DNA from: Desulfohalobiaceae bacterium
Lineage (GTDB): Bacteria; Desulfobacterota; Desulfovibrionia; Desulfovibrionales; Desulfothermaceae
Assembly (NCBI GenBank): GCA_021737085.1
Contig: JAIPEP010000004.1
Coordinates: 1 to 47,457, forward strand
Direction of reading: 5' to 3'
Length of the DNA: 47,457 nucleotides
This document shows positions 40,025-47,457 of the stretch, one piece after another. The notes beneath the pieces were generated by a model. The model worked only from the letters and a program-made list of their open reading frames with translations. It made no database searches and was not told the origin of the DNA. A program made the position numbers and the translations under genes. The first letter of the stretch is position 1; each line of letters opens with the position of its first letter.

Positions 40025-41380
40025 ATGAGTCAGGAACAGATTGCGGCCCGAATCAGGCAGTCAATTATGACCACTCCCTCTGGGGAGAAGGAGTTTCTAG
40101 CCTCGGATGTTTCCTATCAGGATGTCTATGCCATTGCAAACTCCCTACTGGAGGTCCTTGGTGAGCGTGAAAGCGCGGTCTTCCTCTGCACCTGGGAGAA
40201 GGACCTGGTGGCTGCCTCAGTTCTCGCTGCTCTCGCTGGAGGCTTTTCCCTGATCCTGCCCTATGCCTATTCGGATTCCGTGCTTCAACAAGTGCAAGAC
40301 ACCCTGAGCGTGAGAACAGCCATTACGGATCAGCCAGCAGAATTGCCGGCTTTTTTGAAACCCGTGCAACCGGAAAGGGATCCGGACAGCTCCTTTAATC
40401 ATCCCTTGAAGGTGGGTCCGGACCAGGATTTTTTCTATTTCTTTACCGGTGGGTCTACGGATACCCCCAAGATGTGGCCCAAGACCCCGAGGAATCTTTT
40501 TTCCGAGGCATTCTATCATTCCCGGAAGCTGAATATATCCCACAATGATCTTATCCTGGCCACGGTTCCGCCTCATCACATCTACGGCTTTCTCTTTACT
40601 GTCCTTGTTCCTTTTGTTTCCTCCGCCTCAGTAGTGTCAAAAGTGTGTACCTTCCCGGAAGAGATCCGCAACGCAATGTCGCAGTACTCTCCCACGCTTT
40701 TTGTGAGTGTGCCAGTGCACTATAAAATGTTCCAGAGCAGCCCCATCACTAATAATAGTCTGAGGCTCGCCCTGTCTTCAGCCGGCACACTGGACAGGCA
40801 AGATGCCGGGTGTTTCCAGGCTCAAACCGGTACACAGGTGTTGGAGATCTACGGATCTACCGAGACCGGAGGCATCGCGAGCCGGGAGAGGACAGGGGGA
40901 GATTCCGCTTTTGTTCCCTTCGAGGTCCTGGACTGGAAAATTCGCCACAGCCAGCTCCTGGTACGCTCCCCGTTCATTCCCCCCGGAATTGCCAAGGACG
41001 GAGAAGGCTTCTTCCCCACCGGGGATCAGGTGCAGCCCTCTGGGGATAACGGGTTTATCCTTCTGGGAAGGGCTGACGGTGTGGTCAAGGTCGGCGGCAA
41101 AAGAATCGACCTCAATGAGCTCCAGGATAAGCTGAAAGAGATTCAGGGAGTGGAGGACGCAGTAGTGATCTCCATACCCCAGGAAAACGGCAGGGAAAAC
41201 GAAATCTGCGCTCTCCTCCAGAGCAGGGCGGACATTCAGGATCTCAGGGAGGCGTCTGCGGATGTTGTGGAGCCCTATGCCCTTCCCCGCAGGATTCAGG
41301 TGGTGGATAAAATCCCCACCTCTTCCTCAGGCAAATACGACAGGAAAAGGGTGGAAAGCATCCTGAGCGGCGGGGAGTGA
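40025..41380 (+). CDS. Acyl-CoA/acyl-ACP synthetase (AMP-dependent ligase)
   Basis: This adenylate-forming enzyme probably activates the starter acid and loads it on the ACP, like ApeH in aryl polyene clusters. The 451-residue protein has the phosphate loop FTGGSTDTPKMWPKT, then VPPHHIYGFLF, EIYGSTETGGIAS, FFPTGDQVQ and ILLGRADGVVKVGGKRIDLN. The C-terminal catalytic Lys is in IPTSSSGKYDRK. Compared with acs in this window it lacks about 200 residues and has a more divergent substrate pocket. AGGAAG precedes the ATG. It is a single-gene plus-strand unit within the cluster. Confidence 0.9.
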   Translation: MSQEQIAARIRQSIMTTPSGEKEFLASDVSYQDVYAIANSLLEVLGERESAVFLCTWEKDLVAASVLAALAGGFSLILPYAYSDSVLQQVQDTLSVRTAITDQPAELPAFLKPVQPERDPDSSFNHPLKVGPDQDFFYFFTGGSTDTPKMWPKTPRNLFSEAFYHSRKLNISHNDLILATVPPHHIYGFLFTVLVPFVSSASVVSKVCTFPEEIRNAMSQYSPTLFVSVPVHYKMFQSSPITNNSLRLALSSAGTLDRQDAGCFQAQTGTQVLEIYGSTETGGIASRERTGGDSAFVPFEVLDWKIRHSQLLVRSPFIPPGIAKDGEGFFPTGDQVQPSGDNGFILLGRADGVVKVGGKRIDLNELQDKLKEIQGVEDAVVISIPQENGRENEICALLQSRADIQDLREASADVVEPYALPRRIQVVDKIPTSSSGKYDRKRVESILSGGE

Positions 41381-41406
41381 GCACTCCCGCACTAGCCATG
41401 TGGGAA

Positions 41407-42273
41407 TTAGTCCTGAACACCCTCCCGGACCCATGCGGGAGGGCGCATTCTGCCGGCGCTCACATCCCGCATCCTCACTCCAGAGACAGCCTCGTATATC
41501 TCCCCGTCCCTTCCCTGAAGCCAAATATCGAATACCAGATCATTCTCCTTTGCCTGCTGGGGCCGAATAAGGGCAGAGTAGGTCTCTCCCTCCTGGGTGG
41601 GGTGATAAAGAGTGCGGGAATCGAATCCTACTGGAAAGGCGACGATTCCGGCGTAGCGCTGTCCCCAGACACAGGCGGCATGAAAGGCGGCATCCAGCGG
41701 GAAAGGTGAGCCCAGGGGGCCACTCTCTGTCTTGCCCGGAGGAGCGTACGCCTCTGCCTGCGCTCCGTCGGGGCTCAGACGGATCTCGCCCCGGAGGTTG
41801 TGATAGGCTTCCCGGAAGGGGACAAGCTCACTGTAGACCCTGCTGGAATCAATTCGAAAGCAGTCCGGAGCCTCCGCAGGAAACATTGCCGGAGGTGGTG
41901 ATTGCAGGCCGCGGGGAACAAAGCACAGACGAACATGCCTCTTGGTCCTGGTGTATTGAGCCTTGCCGGCTTGGGTCCTGCTGAGCAGGGCGGAGGCTAC
42001 CCTCCCGTCCTCGTACACGTGGAGCTCATGAAGCGCATGTAACACGTTGGAGTCTATGCGGTCCAAAAGGAAGAACTTCTCGAAGCTGGCCTCCTGCATG
42101 GACATTACCTGCGCATCCGGCACATGGGACAACACAGAGGCCGCCAGATGCTGCACTGCCTCCACTGCGGGCAGGACCGTCCTGCCTTGGAAGCAGTGAT
42201 CGTACCAGCAGGAAGGTATGTCCATCTGCAGGGTCACCTGTTTATGGCTGACTACTTGGGGAACTCTTCCCAT
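41407..42273 (-). CDS. Double-hotdog polyketide dehydratase
   Basis: The enzyme should remove water from beta-hydroxyacyl-ACP to form double bonds. The 288-residue protein has the complete polyketide DH active-site pattern: HCFQGRTVLP (HxxxGxxxxP, H26) in the first hotdog and DAAFH (DxxxH, D194/H198) in the second. A stand-alone double-hotdog DH is typical of highly reducing or polyene systems. Its start overlaps the thioesterase gene by 22 bp, so translation is coupled. It is the last gene of the minus-strand unit and converges with the ligase. Confidence 0.87.
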   Translation of the reverse strand: MGRVPQVVSHKQVTLQMDIPSCWYDHCFQGRTVLPAVEAVQHLAASVLSHVPDAQVMSMQEASFEKFFLLDRIDSNVLHALHELHVYEDGRVASALLSRTQAGKAQYTRTKRHVRLCFVPRGLQSPPPAMFPAEAPDCFRIDSSRVYSELVPFREAYHNLRGEIRLSPDGAQAEAYAPPGKTESGPLGSPFPLDAAFHAACVWGQRYAGIVAFPVGFDSRTLYHPTQEGETYSALIRPQQAKENDLVFDIWLQGRDGEIYEAVSGVRMRDVSAGRMRPPAWVREGVQD

Positions 42274-42731
42274 AGGCGCAGGGTCATCTCATCTATTTCC
42301 ACCGGGGTTCCCGAGGAATTGGTGGCGCAATGCTGCGTGTACCCCTTGCAGATGATTTCTCCGCTCTCGCTGCGGGTGAGGATGTAGTCGAAATTGAGCT
42401 TTACCCGCTCCATTTTTCCCGGCCTGGTGTAGATACACATGAGGTCGTCGTAGTAGAGGGGGGAGTAGAAGTCCACAGCCAACTGAATAATGGGATAGAC
42501 GTAGCCGTTTCTCTCGATCTCGCGGTAGGGGAAGGCGAAGTCCCGCATCAAGGTGGCCCGTCCCACCTCGAAATAGCGCAGGTAATGGGCGTGATAGACA
42601 ATCTGGGACCGGTCCGTGTCCGCATAGAGAGTCCGGTAATAGGAGCGATGCCATACCAGACCGTCCGTCTTTTCCCTGACGAAGCGCTCGTCGTCTTCAA
42701 AGGCAAGGGGCACAAAAGGCTTGGGCTTCAT
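42252..42731 (-). CDS. Hotdog-fold acyl-CoA/ACP thioesterase (4HBT type)
   Basis: The 159-residue protein contains YADTDRSQIVYHAHYLRYFE (catalytic Asp in DTD) followed by VGRATLMRDFA, the signature of 4-hydroxybenzoyl-CoA thioesterase-like enzymes such as YbgC and ApeK. It likely releases or edits ACP-bound chains. The ATG 42731 (MKPKPFVPLAF) follows the upstream ketosynthase stop by 14 bp; the much longer frame reaching 43034 overlaps that ketosynthase and is not credible. Confidence 0.88.
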   Translation of the reverse strand: MKPKPFVPLAFEDDERFVREKTDGLVWHRSYYRTLYADTDRSQIVYHAHYLRYFEVGRATLMRDFAFPYREIERNGYVYPIIQLAVDFYSPLYYDDLMCIYTRPGKMERVKLNFDYILTRSESGEIICKGYTQHCATNSSGTPVEIDEMTLRLWEEFPK

Positions 42732-42745
42732 AGGGCACGTTCCGT

Positions 42746-44011
42746 CTAAGCACGTTTGAGCACTACACAGCAATTGGTTCCGCCGAATCCGAAGGCATTG
42801 GAGAGCAAAAACTCCACATCCTGTTTGCGGGGTTCTTGGGGAACCACGTCCACATCTGCCAGCTCCGGGTCTTGAATGTGGTTGATGGTGGGCAGTATAG
42901 TCTGTTTTTGCATGCCCTCTATGCTCAGGGCGGCCTCGATAGCGGCTGAGGCCCCCAGGGTGTGGCCGATCTGGGACTTGTTGGAGGAAACTGGAATTCG
43001 GCCCAAGTTCGACCCGAAAGCTGCCCGCAGGCACTCGATCTCGGTGCGGTCGCCCTTTGCGGTGGAAGTCCCGTGGGCGTTAACGTATTGGATGTCCCCG
43101 GGGCTGATCTCCGCATCCTCGATCCCCATGCGGATGGCCCGGACAATGGTCTCGAAATTGGGCTGGGTGAAGTGATGTGCGTCCGCGGTCCAGCCCACTC
43201 CGCACACCTCCGCCCTCGGTGTAAGGCCGTGAGCGGAGAGGGCCTCCTCGGATGCCAGCACCACCACTCCGCATCCTTCGGAGAGGATCATGCCTTTGCG
43301 GTCCACGCTAAAGGGGCGGGAGGCCTGACTGGGGTCCCTGTAAGCCCGGTCTCCTTCCTCGACCTTCAAGGTGGCGTTCATATTACAGAATCCGTGGATG
43401 ATCTCCGGCATGATGCAGGTATCCACACCTCCGGCCAGGACGAAGTCGCAGTCTCCGTCCCGGATCATCCTCGCCCCCGTCCCGATGGCGTGATTGCCTG
43501 AAGCACAGGCCCCCTGCGGGGAGAAGATGGGACCGGTCATTCCCAGCAGCATGCTGGCCTTGCCGGAGGGCAGGTTGGCGCACAAGTTGGGGAGGAGATA
43601 GGGGCTGATCCGGGAAGGGCCTTGCCGGAGATAGTTGTCCATGGCGATCCTGAAGGCGTCAGTCCCGTTAAGAGAGGATCCGATGAGGCAAGCCGTTCTG
43701 GGGCCGGTTTCCCCGTCCATCTCGAGGCCGGCGTCCAGCAGGGCGTTTCGACATACCGCCATGGTCAGCAGCACGGAATCCGCATTCCAATTGCTCGCTT
43801 CCCTGCGATCCACGAAATCCAGCTCCAGGGGGTCCCAGTCCGGTATCTCGCCCACTACGTCGCTAAGGGAGTCCACCTGGCACTTGCTCACTTTTCTAAA
43901 GCCCGCCTTGCCCTGAACCGCCTCTTCCCAGGTCCTGGCAAAGCTCTTTCCCAGAGGGGTAACCGCTTCGTACCCGATGACGAAAACCCGTCTGTTCAGT
44001 GGAGCCTTCAT
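42746..44011 (-). CDS. FabF-type beta-ketoacyl-ACP synthase (second of a pair)
   Basis: This KAS II-like condensing enzyme extends ACP-bound chains. The 421-residue protein has nucleophile C169 (PQGACASGNHAIGTG), the two catalytic His segments (VNAHGTSTAKGD and KSQIGHTLGASAAIEA), and the ending NAFGFGGTNCCVVLKR. All residues for decarboxylative condensation are present. ATG 44011 begins MKAPLNRRVFVIGYEAVTPL, where the family starts. It begins 2 bp after the first ketosynthase stop. Confidence 0.92.
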   Translation of the reverse strand: MKAPLNRRVFVIGYEAVTPLGKSFARTWEEAVQGKAGFRKVSKCQVDSLSDVVGEIPDWDPLELDFVDRREASNWNADSVLLTMAVCRNALLDAGLEMDGETGPRTACLIGSSLNGTDAFRIAMDNYLRQGPSRISPYLLPNLCANLPSGKASMLLGMTGPIFSPQGACASGNHAIGTGARMIRDGDCDFVLAGGVDTCIMPEIIHGFCNMNATLKVEEGDRAYRDPSQASRPFSVDRKGMILSEGCGVVVLASEEALSAHGLTPRAEVCGVGWTADAHHFTQPNFETIVRAIRMGIEDAEISPGDIQYVNAHGTSTAKGDRTEIECLRAAFGSNLGRIPVSSNKSQIGHTLGASAAIEAALSIEGMQKQTILPTINHIQDPELADVDVVPQEPRKQDVEFLLSNAFGFGGTNCCVVLKRA

Positions 44012-44013
44012 GT

Positions 44014-45270
44014 CTATCCCGTCCTTTGCAAAACCGCACAGGAGTTGCAACCCCCGAAGCCGAAGGCGTTTTTTAGCACGTATTCCTGCTCCAGGGGGCG
44101 GGCCCCTTCGGCAAGGCAGTCCAACTCCATCTTCGGATCGGGTGAATGGTTGATAGTCGGGGGCACTATGCCCCGTCTCATGCCTTCCAGGGCCAGAATG
44201 GACTCTATCGCGCTCGAGGCGCCCATGGCGTGGCCTAGCTGCGATTTGTTTGCGGAAACCGGAGGAAGAGAATCCCCGAATACTGCCCTCAGTGTGTCGT
44301 ATTCCACCTTGTCCCCTACTTGTGTGGATGCGGCGTGGGCATTGACCAGGTCCACCTCCGCCGGGGATATGCCTGCGTCGTCTATGCTTTCCTGGATGCA
44401 GCGCTTGACTGTATCAAAGCGGGGAGCGACATAATGATAGGCGTCGGAGGTCATGCTCCACCCCGCGATCTCCGTTTCCCAGTCAAGGCCGTGCGCCCGG
44501 GCGAACTCCCTGCTGGCCAGGATGATTGCTCCGGCGCCTTCGGATATGACAAATCCCCTTCTGTGCGCGGAAAAGGGGCGGCTGGCCGAAGCGGGCGGGG
44601 GGGGAGCCTCTCCCTCTTTGGGCTGGAAGGCGCCGTTCATGGTGGCGAATCCCGCCACTATCGGCTCCACCAAGGGGAAGTCAACTGCACCGCATATGGC
44701 CATGTCCGCCCGTCCTTGAGCCAGGAGCATCACTGCGGTGAGCATGGAAGTCAATCCGGTGGCACAGGCGGTTATGGTAGCGGTGATGGGACCGGTGGCT
44801 CCGGTCATGATGGATATCTTGCCACCCACCATGTTGATGCAGGAATTGGGGTTGGCATAGGGCGGAGGGAGCTTGTTCTCCAGGGTCATCCTTCTATCTG
44901 CGCTCAGGACCGCATCCTGTCCCCCTATTGCGGAGCTGTAGGTGACAGCCACACGGGGAGCGAGCTCGGGAGAAATCTGAACTCCGCTCTTTTCCAGGGC
45001 CCGGTGGACCGCAAGCATGGCGTATTTAAAGACAGGAGAGGGCCATAGGGCGAGAGAGCGGGGCTTTAGAAAGGAAAGGGAGCTGTCCGGAATGTCCTCT
45101 ACTTCTCCGGCTATTTGGACGGGAAAGTCCTCGTCTACAGGGAAGCGGGTGAGGGGGCCGATGCCACTCTCTCCCAGGACAGCCTGTTGCCATTGCTCTT
45201 CCAGTTCGGATCCCAGGGGAGATATGGCATCGTATCCTAGAATTACTGCCTGTTTGGGGTCCTGACTCAT
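44014..45270 (-). CDS. FabF-type beta-ketoacyl-ACP synthase (first of a pair)
   Basis: The 418-residue partner ketosynthase begins KQAVILGYDAISPLGSELEE. It keeps the active-site Cys (C169, ITACATGLTS) and both His (VNAHAASTQVGD and KSQLGHAMGASSAIES), although the usual HGT triad reads HAA here. Having a Cys argues against a pure chain-length factor, in which it is usually replaced. It probably pairs with the following ketosynthase as a heterodimer. An AGGAG directly abuts the ATG, and the radical SAM gene stops 6 bp upstream. Confidence 0.9.
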   Translation of the reverse strand: MSQDPKQAVILGYDAISPLGSELEEQWQQAVLGESGIGPLTRFPVDEDFPVQIAGEVEDIPDSSLSFLKPRSLALWPSPVFKYAMLAVHRALEKSGVQISPELAPRVAVTYSSAIGGQDAVLSADRRMTLENKLPPPYANPNSCINMVGGKISIMTGATGPITATITACATGLTSMLTAVMLLAQGRADMAICGAVDFPLVEPIVAGFATMNGAFQPKEGEAPPPPASASRPFSAHRRGFVISEGAGAIILASREFARAHGLDWETEIAGWSMTSDAYHYVAPRFDTVKRCIQESIDDAGISPAEVDLVNAHAASTQVGDKVEYDTLRAVFGDSLPPVSANKSQLGHAMGASSAIESILALEGMRRGIVPPTINHSPDPKMELDCLAEGARPLEQEYVLKNAFGFGGCNSCAVLQRTG

Positions 45271-45276
45271 CTCCTG

Positions 45277-46275
45277 TTACCAGGGGATAAATTGATACAG
45301 CTTGGCAAACATTTCGTAGACCTCTATCCAGTTCTGCAGATCCTTTTCAGAACGCATATGAGCCCGCTTGTTGACCATAACCCAGCTCATATGGGCGGCC
45401 CCATCCTTACAGATGGAGCAGTCCCGGCTGGCCGAAGTGCAGCAGCGATGCATGGTCTCCAGATCGCTGGCCCAACGGATAAAGTGGATCAGTCGCTTGG
45501 GCTTGGGGTCTCTAGTGTCGAAAGACTCGGTTACCGAAGGGCATTCTTCCCAGCCAAATGAACGCCCCAGCATCTTTCCGCTGGTAATTACCTCATGGTA
45601 GTATTTGGAGGAAATCAGCGTATCTGGATACTTGTCCAGCATATGGTCCATTTCTTCCCGCACATCCCTAAGCTGTTCCGGAGTCCAGGAAAAACCGTCC
45701 ACCCCTTCGTCATTGGACAAAAGCTGCATATGGACTTTTAAGCCCACATCGCGTATTTTTCTGATAATCCTTTCCGTTTTGCCTATCTGATTGGGAGTAA
45801 TAGTATACAAGTAATACACATAAGGATCGCCTTCGTAGTTCTTGCTGGATACGGCGAAGGTATCCATTCCGCGAAGTGTTTTTTCATCCTGCTCGTCTCC
45901 CCAGAGGGAAATACCCACCATCATATCGGGAAAGCGATCTCTGGGGACCTTGATTAATCCATTGGAGGCACAAAAACTGGGAACACGATTATAGAAAGTT
46001 TCCACTCGATCAAGGCAGAGAGTAGGCTCTCCACCTATCAATATGGCCAGGTTTACCCCCCTTTCCTTCTCTTTATCTACAAACTCCGCCCATTTATTCA
46101 AGTCGGTCTCTTCGGAAGCCACTTGATCCTCACCGGAAGAGTAAAAGAAACATCCTTTACAGCGAAGGTTGCAGCGATTGGTTATATCATAGATGGAGCT
46201 GCGAATATTCAGCTTGGATATGCGCTTATAGCGTTCATACCAATGCTCATCCAACAAGGAACTAACTGTTTTCAT
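45277..46275 (-). CDS. Radical SAM enzyme, cluster-associated (paralogue 1)
   Basis: Radical SAM proteins use a 4Fe-4S cluster to cleave S-adenosylmethionine. The cluster motif is CNLRCKGC (C35, C39, C42). A GGEPTL segment (LIGGEPTLC) that helps bind SAM follows. A C-terminal Cys group HRCCTSASRDCSIC followed by DGAAHMSWV resembles an auxiliary Fe-S site as in SPASM/twitch enzymes. The 332-residue protein is followed 6 bp later by the first ketosynthase. Its paralogue lies directly upstream. The substrate is unknown; a modification of the acyl chain, starter or aromatic ring is inferred from position only. Confidence 0.88.
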   Translation of the reverse strand: MKTVSSLLDEHWYERYKRISKLNIRSSIYDITNRCNLRCKGCFFYSSGEDQVASEETDLNKWAEFVDKEKERGVNLAILIGGEPTLCLDRVETFYNRVPSFCASNGLIKVPRDRFPDMMVGISLWGDEQDEKTLRGMDTFAVSSKNYEGDPYVYYLYTITPNQIGKTERIIRKIRDVGLKVHMQLLSNDEGVDGFSWTPEQLRDVREEMDHMLDKYPDTLISSKYYHEVITSGKMLGRSFGWEECPSVTESFDTRDPKPKRLIHFIRWASDLETMHRCCTSASRDCSICKDGAAHMSWVMVNKRAHMRSEKDLQNWIEVYEMFAKLYQFIPW

Positions 46276-46414
46276 AAGGCTAGCTCTCCCTCTTTGAACT
46301 AAAAAACCGCCTCCGGGGTCTTGTTTGAACTAAAGGTGGTATATTGGATCACTGATAGGGGACCGCCCATGGTGGTAACCGCAAGAAGGGGGTCGCTGGG
46401 GGACCAGTTGGAAT
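46276..46414 (-). other. Spacer between the two radical SAM genes
   Basis: 139 bp with no gene, terminator or clear promoter. The sequence TTTGAACTAAA recurs at about 46293 and 46324 on the plus strand, a short direct repeat of unknown meaning. Confidence 0.4.
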
Positions 46415-47457
46415 TCATTCTTGGCTAACACTGTGACCGGGAGGCGCCACCTCCTCCAAGCAAAGGTTATGGCCTTTGTCATAGCCCATGACCCATACGG
46501 CCAGGTAGGTATCCACATAATCCAGCCATGCCCTGAAGATTTCCGGATTCTCTGCGTGCCTGAAAAGCTTGGCAGTGACAATCGCGCTACCCGAAGCGTA
46601 ATGCCGGCAATCCCCGCAGTCGGTATCCGGGACGCAGCAGGAGGCCTCTCTATCCCAGCTCAGGTCCGCTCTGTACTGCCGGAATGATCGCCCCAGCCCG
46701 AGATCCCGGGAAGGATTCATCCGGGGGTAGGAGCAGCCGAACAGGTCGTGCAGGCCATAGCGATGGGTATGGACCACTGCGTTATAGGGAGAGAAAACCA
46801 CGTTTCGGGGAAATTCACGCAACATTTCAGTCATAAGCTGTCGGCAACGGAGCAGGGATTCCTCCGTATGCTTCAGGGGCCCATCATACCCCACAGGCGC
46901 GGAAAACATGTTGAAACTGACCTTGCAGCCGTTTTGGGCCAAGGTCTCTATTACTTCTTTGGATTCCTCGATATTGTTCCTGGTAAAGGTGTAGATGAAT
47001 ATGGCCCTGGGATCGTTCTTATAGTTTTCTATCTGCCGAAGGAGCATGTTTTCGGCATTTCGGAGCCGGAGACTGGTGGCGTCATTTCCCCATACCGAGA
47101 TGTGGATTTTGTGTCCTACCTCTTGGGGGATAGTAATTAGACCGTTTGTGGCAATTGCCCCATAAGGCATCTCTTGATAGCAGACCTTGCACAGCTGAGG
47201 TCTCAGGGATGGCTCAGCCCCGGCCAGAACCACATAGGTGATCCCCCTCTCCCTTTCCAACTGCATGAGCTTTCGCCACTGCTCAGGATCGGTCTCGTCC
47301 CGTACGAATTGTTTGTCTCCTTCATAGTAGTAGCAGCCCTCACAGCGTATATTGCAGTGGGTGGTCATGTCATATGTCGATTCGCGTAAAAAGAAATAGG
47401 ATCTGACCTTTAGCCAACGCTCCCGAATTTCAGGGTCAGATAAGATTTCAGAGAACT
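46415..47457 (-). CDS. Radical SAM enzyme, cluster-associated (paralogue 2), 5' end missing
   Basis: The cluster motif CNIRCEGC is preceded in frame by RERWLKVRSYFFLRESTYDM, which parallels RYKRISKLNIRSSIYDI in the neighbouring radical SAM protein. So the frame continues past the ATG at 47368 and beyond the window. Similar features recur throughout: LAGAEPSL in place of GGEPTL, ATNGLITIP versus ASNGLIKVP, ISVWGN versus ISLWGD, and a C-terminal CCVPDTDCGDCRHYASGSA matching CCx6CxxC of the first. The two are clear paralogues with diverged interiors. It is the furthest upstream visible gene of the minus-strand unit. Confidence 0.87.
   Translation of the reverse strand, partial: FSEILSDPEIRERWLKVRSYFFLRESTYDMTTHCNIRCEGCYYYEGDKQFVRDETDPEQWRKLMQLERERGITYVVLAGAEPSLRPQLCKVCYQEMPYGAIATNGLITIPQEVGHKIHISVWGNDATSLRLRNAENMLLRQIENYKNDPRAIFIYTFTRNNIEESKEVIETLAQNGCKVSFNMFSAPVGYDGPLKHTEESLLRCRQLMTEMLREFPRNVVFSPYNAVVHTHRYGLHDLFGCSYPRMNPSRDLGLGRSFRQYRADLSWDREASCCVPDTDCGDCRHYASGSAIVTAKLFRHAENPEIFRAWLDYVDTYLAVWVMGYDKGHNLCLEEVAPPGHSVSQE

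Noticed and set aside
41420-41443. CCCTCCCG/CGGGAGGG inverted repeat as a terminator
   Set aside because: It is within the dehydratase coding sequence (encoding its C-terminus) and is not followed by a T-run.
42732-43034. N-terminal extension of the thioesterase
   Set aside because: It overlaps about 290 bp of the upstream ketosynthase gene, whose frame is fully conserved.

Overview
The window is GC-rich, densely coded bacterial chromosome. It most resembles a sulfate-reducing or related anaerobic deltaproteobacterium (Desulfobacterota, perhaps Desulfovibrionales). That is inference from several signs: a tungsten-type aldehyde ferredoxin oxidoreductase, an iron-sulfur flavoprotein, a siroheme synthase-ccsA-hemA operon, acetyl-CoA synthetase beside a Pat-type acetyltransferase, and a Gram-negative Mla lipid-transport operon. 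No rRNA, tRNA, CRISPR array, intact insertion sequence or phage gene was seen.

Region 1 (1-4.6 kb) is the end of the conserved rpmH-side block: rnpA (cut by the window edge), yidD, yidC, jag and mnmE. A 125-bp palindromic repeat follows. Region 2 (4.9-10.5 kb) holds rnr on the minus strand, an aldehyde ferredoxin oxidoreductase with a strong terminator, an uncharacterised 207-residue protein and a minus-strand iron-sulfur flavoprotein. About 700 bp with no convincing gene comes next.

Region 3 (11.2-18.4 kb) is an mlaEFDCA operon followed by uvrA. The MlaF ATPase carries a C-terminal domain that looks like a degenerate GGDEF domain. A 253-bp inverted-repeat element resembling a MITE sits between mlaD and mlaC.

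Region 4 (18.6-29.7 kb) is an acetate-centred block. It contains a Pat-like protein acetyltransferase fused to a dead acyl-CoA synthetase, acs, a sodium:solute symporter, a 28-residue membrane microprotein, a membrane-anchored sensor fused to a DEDDh exonuclease, and a CNMP-CBS-DUF294 signalling protein. Region 5 (29.8-32.8 kb) is the siroheme synthase-ccsA-hemA operon on the minus strand.

Region 6 (32.9 kb to the end) is the accessory region and the most interesting part. It is a type II polyketide/fatty-acid-like biosynthetic cluster. The plus-strand unit encodes a phosphopantetheinyl transferase, an unknown 142-residue protein, a BtrH-type acyltransferase, an ABC-2 exporter and an acyl carrier protein. 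A DarA/DarB pair (dialkylresorcinol formation) and an acyl-activating ligase lie in the middle. The minus-strand unit encodes two paralogous radical SAM enzymes, two ketosynthases, a hotdog thioesterase and a double-hotdog dehydratase. The gene set predicts a carrier-bound polyene or acyl chain converted to a resorcinol-type lipid and exported. The radical SAM pair and BtrH protein are not part of the classical aryl-polyene/dialkylresorcinol clusters I know. The cluster runs off the right edge.
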